A DNA stretch of 13,094 bases from a bacterium (GTDB taxonomy: Bacteria > Patescibacteria > Dojkabacteria > JAKAPS01 > JAJZLI01): the NCBI GenBank assembly GCA_021805885.1, contig JAJZDR010000075.1:1-13094 (forward strand), given 5' to 3'. The stretch's first letter is position 1, and every line of letters begins with the position of its first letter. The notes under the pieces are model-generated. The model did not search any database and was not told where the DNA came from. It worked only from the letters and a program-made list of their open reading frames with translations. Shown one piece after another: positions 13,046 through 13,094 of this stretch. A program made the position numbers and the translations under genes.

Positions 13046-13094
13046 TGCAGAGAGAAGGATTCGAACCTTCGTAGCCGTAATGGCAACTGATTTA
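13046..13094 (-). tRNA. tRNA-Tyr, 3' half (5' part outside window)
   Basis: The visible part starts inside the anticodon loop (TA-AA, fitting G-T-A), then stem TCAGT and a long class II variable arm TGCC-ATTAC-GGCT. The T arm GAAGG-TTCGAAT-CCTTC, acceptor strand TCTCTGC and discriminator A follow. A long variable arm with this loop sequence fits tRNA-Tyr best. The first anticodon base is beyond the edge, so the identity is inferred. Confidence 0.85.

Overview
The window is AT-rich bacterial DNA, roughly 30 % G+C by eye. It is densely packed with housekeeping genes and has no phage, transposon or CRISPR signal. I infer a small-genome bacterium of the Candidate Phyla Radiation (Patescibacteria) type. 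The grounds are short genes and spacers, almost no Shine-Dalgarno sequences, tRNA genes without encoded CCA, a long nucleoside-diphosphate kinase, and an envelope set of mreB, an O-antigen ligase-like protein and a PEGA-domain protein with no mreC/mreD beside it. This is a lineage guess without a database search. The code looks standard: mreB ends in TGA, every other stop I checked is TAA, and the tRNA-Trp has anticodon CCA.

Layout: (1) 1-3047, plus strand: the 3' end of a ribosomal protein S1-type gene, then a ClpC-type AAA+ unfoldase that may be translated from a leaderless mRNA. (2) 3048-3528: a 481-bp spacer holding two identical 17-nt repeats, each with a perfect DnaA box; a self-contained small-RNA unit with promoter, long hairpin and terminator; and a strong promoter followed by an L10-type leader with an attenuator. 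(3) 3529-4465: rplJ-rplL, then a terminator shared with the convergent gene. (4) 4524-8468: mreB and an O-antigen ligase-like membrane protein on the minus strand, divergent from a membrane-anchored PEGA protein across overlapping back-to-back -10 elements. (5) 8471-9257: tRNA-Arg (minus) and ndk (plus). (6) 9362-13094, minus strand: rho, and upstream of it the translation/transcription cluster tRNA-Tyr, tRNA-Thr, rpmG, tRNA-Trp, secE, nusG, rplK, rplA. secE (58 aa) and rpmG (54 aa) are short genes that are easily missed.

How it fits together: most genes serve the ribosome (S1, L1, L7/L12, L10, L11, L33), RNA polymerase (NusG, Rho) or secretion (SecE). The usual rplKA-rplJL order is split into two units on opposite strands about 6.7 kb apart, and rplJL has its own promoter and L10-type attenuator. 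The envelope genes form one divergent module. The most interesting unexplained element is the small-RNA unit at about 3155-3319. Unusual protein features include a ClpC-type protein lacking the first-ring pore tyrosine and a Rho lacking the aromatic residues of its RNP1-like motif.
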